Source of the DNA: an uncultured Bacilli bacterium
GTDB lineage: Bacteria > Bacillota_I > Bacilli_A > RF39 > UBA660
Direction: 5' to 3'
NCBI GenBank assembly: GCA_934122395.1
Contig: CAKOWQ010000002.1
Location: forward strand, 92,501 to 156,500
Length of the DNA stretch: 64,000 nucleotides
Of this stretch, positions 62,107 to 64,000 are shown in pieces. Under the pieces are notes generated by a model. That model saw only the letters and a program-made list of their open reading frames with translations. It searched no databases and had not been told where the DNA came from. Positions within the stretch are counted from its first letter, which is position 1. Each line of letters begins with the position of its first letter. The position numbers were made by a program, and so were the translations under genes.

Positions 62107-63028
62107 TTAATTTCTTACTCCTTTTTACTAATAAGTTTTGACAAATCGTAAATACATTAGTAGTAACCCAATAAATACCTAAAGCACTAGACATAAATAA
62201 TGACATAAATGTAATTGTTATAACCATTACTCTATTCATCATTTTTGTTTGTTCATTTGATCCTACTGATGCTGAGTTTAATTTAAATGAATAGAAAGTT
62301 GTTAATCCAACTAAGACTATTATTATTATATATATAAGATGTCCATTTTGTAACCCCACTATAGGAGTTGTACCAAGTTGAAATCCTATAAATTTTTCTT
62401 CAAATAATGCAGGCACTCTATTAATTGCTTCTAAGAATGCTATAAATAAAGGTATTTGTAGTAATGCATATAAGCATCCTGCTATTGGATTAATATTATA
62501 CTTTTTATAAATCATAGTCATTTCTTGACTTTTTTTCATCATTGATGCTTGATCTGTTTTACTTTCATATTTTTTTTCTAATCTATCAAGTTCTGGTTTA
62601 GCTTTTGCAATTAACTCTGACTGCATCGCTGTTTTCTTTGTAATTGGTACAGCTATAAACCTAATTAATAAACTAGTTAATACTAATGATAATCCATAAC
62701 TCTTTACAAAGTTACCAATCTGAATTATAAACCAAGCTAATGGTTTAACAAAAATACTATTCCACAAGCCCTCATAACCACCTGATGTCACTGAAAATTT
62801 TTTACATGTTGGCAATTTGGAAATATCAACTTTATACTTTTCATATAATTCTATTGTCTCTTTATCTGTAGGTTGACATAAAATATTTTCTGTTAAGCTT
62901 TGTCCTGTTGTGGGATTTATAACTGCTTTCTTTGTTTTAGTATCTTTCAATACTTTTGTACATCCGGTTGAAAGTAATATAAGAACTGCTAAAAATATTA
63001 TTTTAATCTTATTGTGTTTCTTTTTCAT
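62099..63028 (-). CDS. yidC: Membrane protein insertase YidC (Oxa1/SpoIIIJ type)
   Basis: Inserts membrane proteins alone or with Sec. 309 residues. A lipoprotein signal with lipobox LSTGC (Cys23), which Lgt would modify, then an extracytoplasmic region of about 60 residues and five membrane helices. Family motifs: GLSLVLTSLLIRFIAVPITKKTAMQSE, the helical hairpin with SKTDQASMMKKSQEMTMIYKKYNINPIAGCLYALLQIPLFIAF, and GIYWVTTNVFTICQNLL. The hydrophilic-groove Arg is present at LLIRFI. It overlaps rnpA by 20 bases. Confidence 0.97.
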   Translation of the reverse strand: MKKKHNKIKIIFLAVLILLSTGCTKVLKDTKTKKAVINPTTGQSLTENILCQPTDKETIELYEKYKVDISKLPTCKKFSVTSGGYEGLWNSIFVKPLAWFIIQIGNFVKSYGLSLVLTSLLIRFIAVPITKKTAMQSELIAKAKPELDRLEKKYESKTDQASMMKKSQEMTMIYKKYNINPIAGCLYALLQIPLFIAFLEAINRVPALFEEKFIGFQLGTTPIVGLQNGHLIYIIIIVLVGLTTFYSFKLNSASVGSNEQTKMMNRVMVITITFMSLFMSSALGIYWVTTNVFTICQNLLVKRSKKLNG

Positions 63029-63371
63029 TTTCTATCTCCTTTGTATGTAAAATCTTTTTCATTAAATTAATATACATAGAATTAATTTCTGAAAATTGAA
63101 ATTTAATATAATTTCTTCTTACTATTATAATATAATCTTTATTCTTTGGGTAGATATTTTTATATTTATCAATAATACTTCTTAGTTGTCTCTTTATTTT
63201 ATTTCTTACTACAGCATTTCCTATTTTTTTACTAACGGATATTCCAAAACGATATTTACCTAAATTATTTTCAAAAGTATATATTGTTAAAACTTCATTC
63301 CAATATTTTTTACCGTTATTCATCGTATTAGAAAAATCTCTGCTTTCTTTTACAATATTTTCTTTTTTCAT
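63009..63371 (-). CDS. rnpA: Ribonuclease P protein component
   Basis: Assists the RNA subunit in cutting tRNA leaders. The start is the ATG at 63371 after AGGGATG, giving 120 residues; upstream codons of the same frame lack an SD. Family pattern: ESRDFSNTMNNGKKYWNEVLTIY, FGISVSKKIGNAVVRNKIKRQLRS (about residues 47-70) with the RNR-type signature, and DYIIIVRRN. It lies between rpmH and yidC as in nearly all bacteria. Confidence 0.97.
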   Translation of the reverse strand: MKKENIVKESRDFSNTMNNGKKYWNEVLTIYTFENNLGKYRFGISVSKKIGNAVVRNKIKRQLRSIIDKYKNIYPKNKDYIIIVRRNYIKFQFSEINSMYINLMKKILHTKEIENEKETQ

Positions 63372-63407
63372 AATACACATCCCTAACATTAGTATATAAC
63401 AAAAAAG

Positions 63408-63423
63408 CCACTGTTACCAGTGG
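63408..63423 (-). terminator. Hairpin between rpmH and rnpA
   Basis: CCACTG / CAGTGG stem, loop TTAC, then GCTTTTTTG on the minus strand. It probably reduces readthrough from rpmH, lowering rnpA relative to L34. Confidence 0.8.
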
Positions 63424-63428
63424 AATTC

Positions 63429-63548
63429 TTATACTAATTTTTTACGTCCTTTTTTTCTTCTTTTATTTATAATATCAGTTTTCATTCTTGCAAAAAATCC
63501 TTGTTTCTTTGCTTTTCTTCTATTATTTGGTTGATAAGTTCTCTTCAT
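63429..63548 (-). CDS. rpmH: 50S ribosomal protein L34, short form
   Basis: 39 residues from the ATG at 63548 (SD GGAGGTGG) to TAA at 63429. MKRTYQPNNRRKAKKQGFFARM is the strongly conserved first half, and KRRKKGRKKLV is the family end. The middle (KTDIIN) is about five residues shorter than usual, where most L34 read K[T/S]KNGRKVLARRR. Composition is about half Lys/Arg. A perfect consensus promoter lies directly upstream, so the gene is surely expressed. Confidence 0.95.
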   Translation of the reverse strand: MKRTYQPNNRRKAKKQGFFARMKTDIINKRRKKGRKKLV

Positions 63549-63578
63549 TCATTCCACCTCCAAACTAAAATCTACCTT

Positions 63579-63608
63579 ATTATAATAATAGTTAGAACTT
63601 TTTGTCAA
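63579..63608 (-). promoter_or_regulatory. rpmH promoter
   Basis: TTGACA (63608-63603), 18-base spacer, TATAAT (63584-63579), both hexamers perfect. Confidence 0.85.
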
Positions 63609-63639
63609 ATAATTTCTATAAAATTTGAAATAAAAAAGT

Positions 63640-63775
63640 TTTCAACATAATTCACATACTTGTTTATAACTTTTTTTTACATATGTTATTAAAAATTTGT
63701 GGAAAATGTGCAAAAGTGCTATTTTTCTTATTATTTATACACATAAATTGGGGAAAATTCTGTGAATTACTTGTT
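63640..63775. other. oriC-type region: cluster of DnaA boxes between rpmH and dnaA
   Basis: The 320 bases between rpmH and dnaA hold no gene. One perfect TTATNCACA box (TTATACACA, 63735-63743) and five sites with one mismatch are seen: 63648-63656 (TAATTCACA), and on the minus strand 63661-63669 (TTATAAACA), 63698-63706 (TTTTCCACA), 63707-63715 (TTTTGCACA) and 63761-63769 (TAATTCACA). The stretch is extremely AT-rich and lies right before dnaA. That is the upstream half of a bipartite Firmicutes origin; the second half, after dnaA, is outside the window. Confidence 0.8.
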
Positions 63776-63869
63776 CATTATTTTTTTTTGGCGTTTTCAC
63801 TTTATTTTTTCAACAGGATAAGTTACAATGAATTTGTATTAATTATTCTTTATTTTGGGGGGAGTGATA

Positions 63870-64000
63870 ATGATGGATACATCTGTTTTATGGTCTAATA
63901 TTTTAGATAAAATCAAGTTAGAAACAAATTCATTATCATTTCAAACTTGGTTCGAAGAGACTGAACTATATGATTTTAAAAACGGTGTTGCTAGAATTAT
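63870..64000 (+). CDS. dnaA: Chromosomal replication initiator DnaA, N-terminal fragment
   Basis: 43 complete codons lie before the window edge. The frame starts at the ATG at 63870 or the ATG at 63873 (SD GGGGGGAG at 63857-63864). The visible product WSNILDKIKLETNSLSFQTWFEETELYDFKNGVARI is DnaA domain I, with the conserved Trp and the SFQTWF stretch that binds partners such as DnaB. A TACAAT at 63824-63829 may be its -10. Location beside rpmH and the DnaA boxes confirms it. Confidence 0.95.
   Translation, partial: MMDTSVLWSNILDKIKLETNSLSFQTWFEETELYDFKNGVARI

Noticed and set aside
63683..63898. Plus-strand open frame across the origin region
   Set aside because: It overlaps dnaA out of frame and runs through the DnaA boxes; the low-complexity Phe/Leu-rich product has no SD.
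1..64000. tRNA or rRNA genes, CRISPR arrays, insertion sequences or prophage
   Set aside because: Intergenic gaps are short and accounted for; no cloverleaf-like stretch, regular repeat-spacer pattern, transposase or integrase frame was found.
1..64000. Genetic code 4 (TGA as Trp), as in Mycoplasma
   Set aside because: TGA ends the RsmC-like gene, ftsX and yvlD at the expected family lengths, and the RF2 gene with its TGA sensor is present; Trp is coded by TGG.

Overview
This is the left flank of a chromosomal replication origin from a very AT-rich, low-GC Gram-positive bacterium. Placement in or near the class Bacilli, perhaps one of the uncultured gut lineages close to the Mollicutes, is an inference from gene order. 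The rsmG-noc-soj-spo0J block, the rpmH-rnpA-yidC-jag-mnmE-mnmG block and the tilS-ftsH cluster are the arrangement known from Bacillus. TGA acts as a stop codon (for example at the end of the RsmC-like gene and at the prfB frameshift site), so the mycoplasma code 4 does not apply. No tRNA, rRNA, CRISPR array, prophage or insertion sequence was seen.

Layout from left to right. Positions 1-9.5 kb hold a partial slipin gene, pgi and a giant cyclic beta-1,2-glucan synthase-like gene, all on the minus strand. Positions 9.6-11.4 kb hold two plus-strand genes: an HdeD-like membrane protein fused to a candidate papain-like domain, and mscL. A 43-codon prepilin-like small gene lies between converging terminators at 11.4-11.6 kb. 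Positions 11.6-24.6 kb are the transcription/translation cluster secE-nusG-(unknown)-rplK-rplA-rplJ-rplL-(unknown)-rsmC-like-rpoB-rpoC, with an L10 leader RNA and a repeated L1-type leader motif. Positions 24.7-33.1 kb are uvrB-radical SAM-yqeG-uvrA-yvlD-lgt-trxB, probably one operon with a palindrome in its promoter. Positions 33.2-38.8 kb hold an M23 hydrolase with ftsX and ftsE, two tandem YitT proteins, and prfB with its programmed +1 frameshift. Positions 38.9-49.6 kb hold clpC, a YfcC-like transporter, lysS-RDD-dus, ftsH, tilS and divIC. Positions 49.7-50.8 kb are rpsR-ssb-rpsF. A lone plus-strand unknown gene follows at 51 kb. Positions 51.7-63.5 kb run ychF, an AbgT transporter, DUF951, spo0J, soj, noc, rsmG, mnmG, mnmE, jag, yidC, rnpA and rpmH. 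The oriC-type DnaA-box region and the start of dnaA close the window.

Almost every gene points away from the origin, that is, co-directional with leftward replication. The exceptions are the 9.6-11.4 kb pair, the 51 kb gene and dnaA itself. Genes are tightly packed, with stop/start overlaps of 1 to 20 bases. Several promoters reuse the stop codon or terminator of the gene before them: the -35 of rpoB lies on the rsmC-like stop, that of rplJ on the rplA stop, and that of prfB inside the clpC terminator, while the dus promoter abuts the ftsH terminator. Gene starts were reset where the longest reading frame disagreed with the Shine-Dalgarno (SD) site, most importantly for prfB.

The most interesting unexplained items are the HdeD-papain fusion, the prepilin-like microprotein, the duplicated-domain protein between nusG and rplK, the palindrome in the uvrB promoter, the duplicated L1-type leader, a Noc that lacks the expected N-terminal membrane helix, and a shortened L34.
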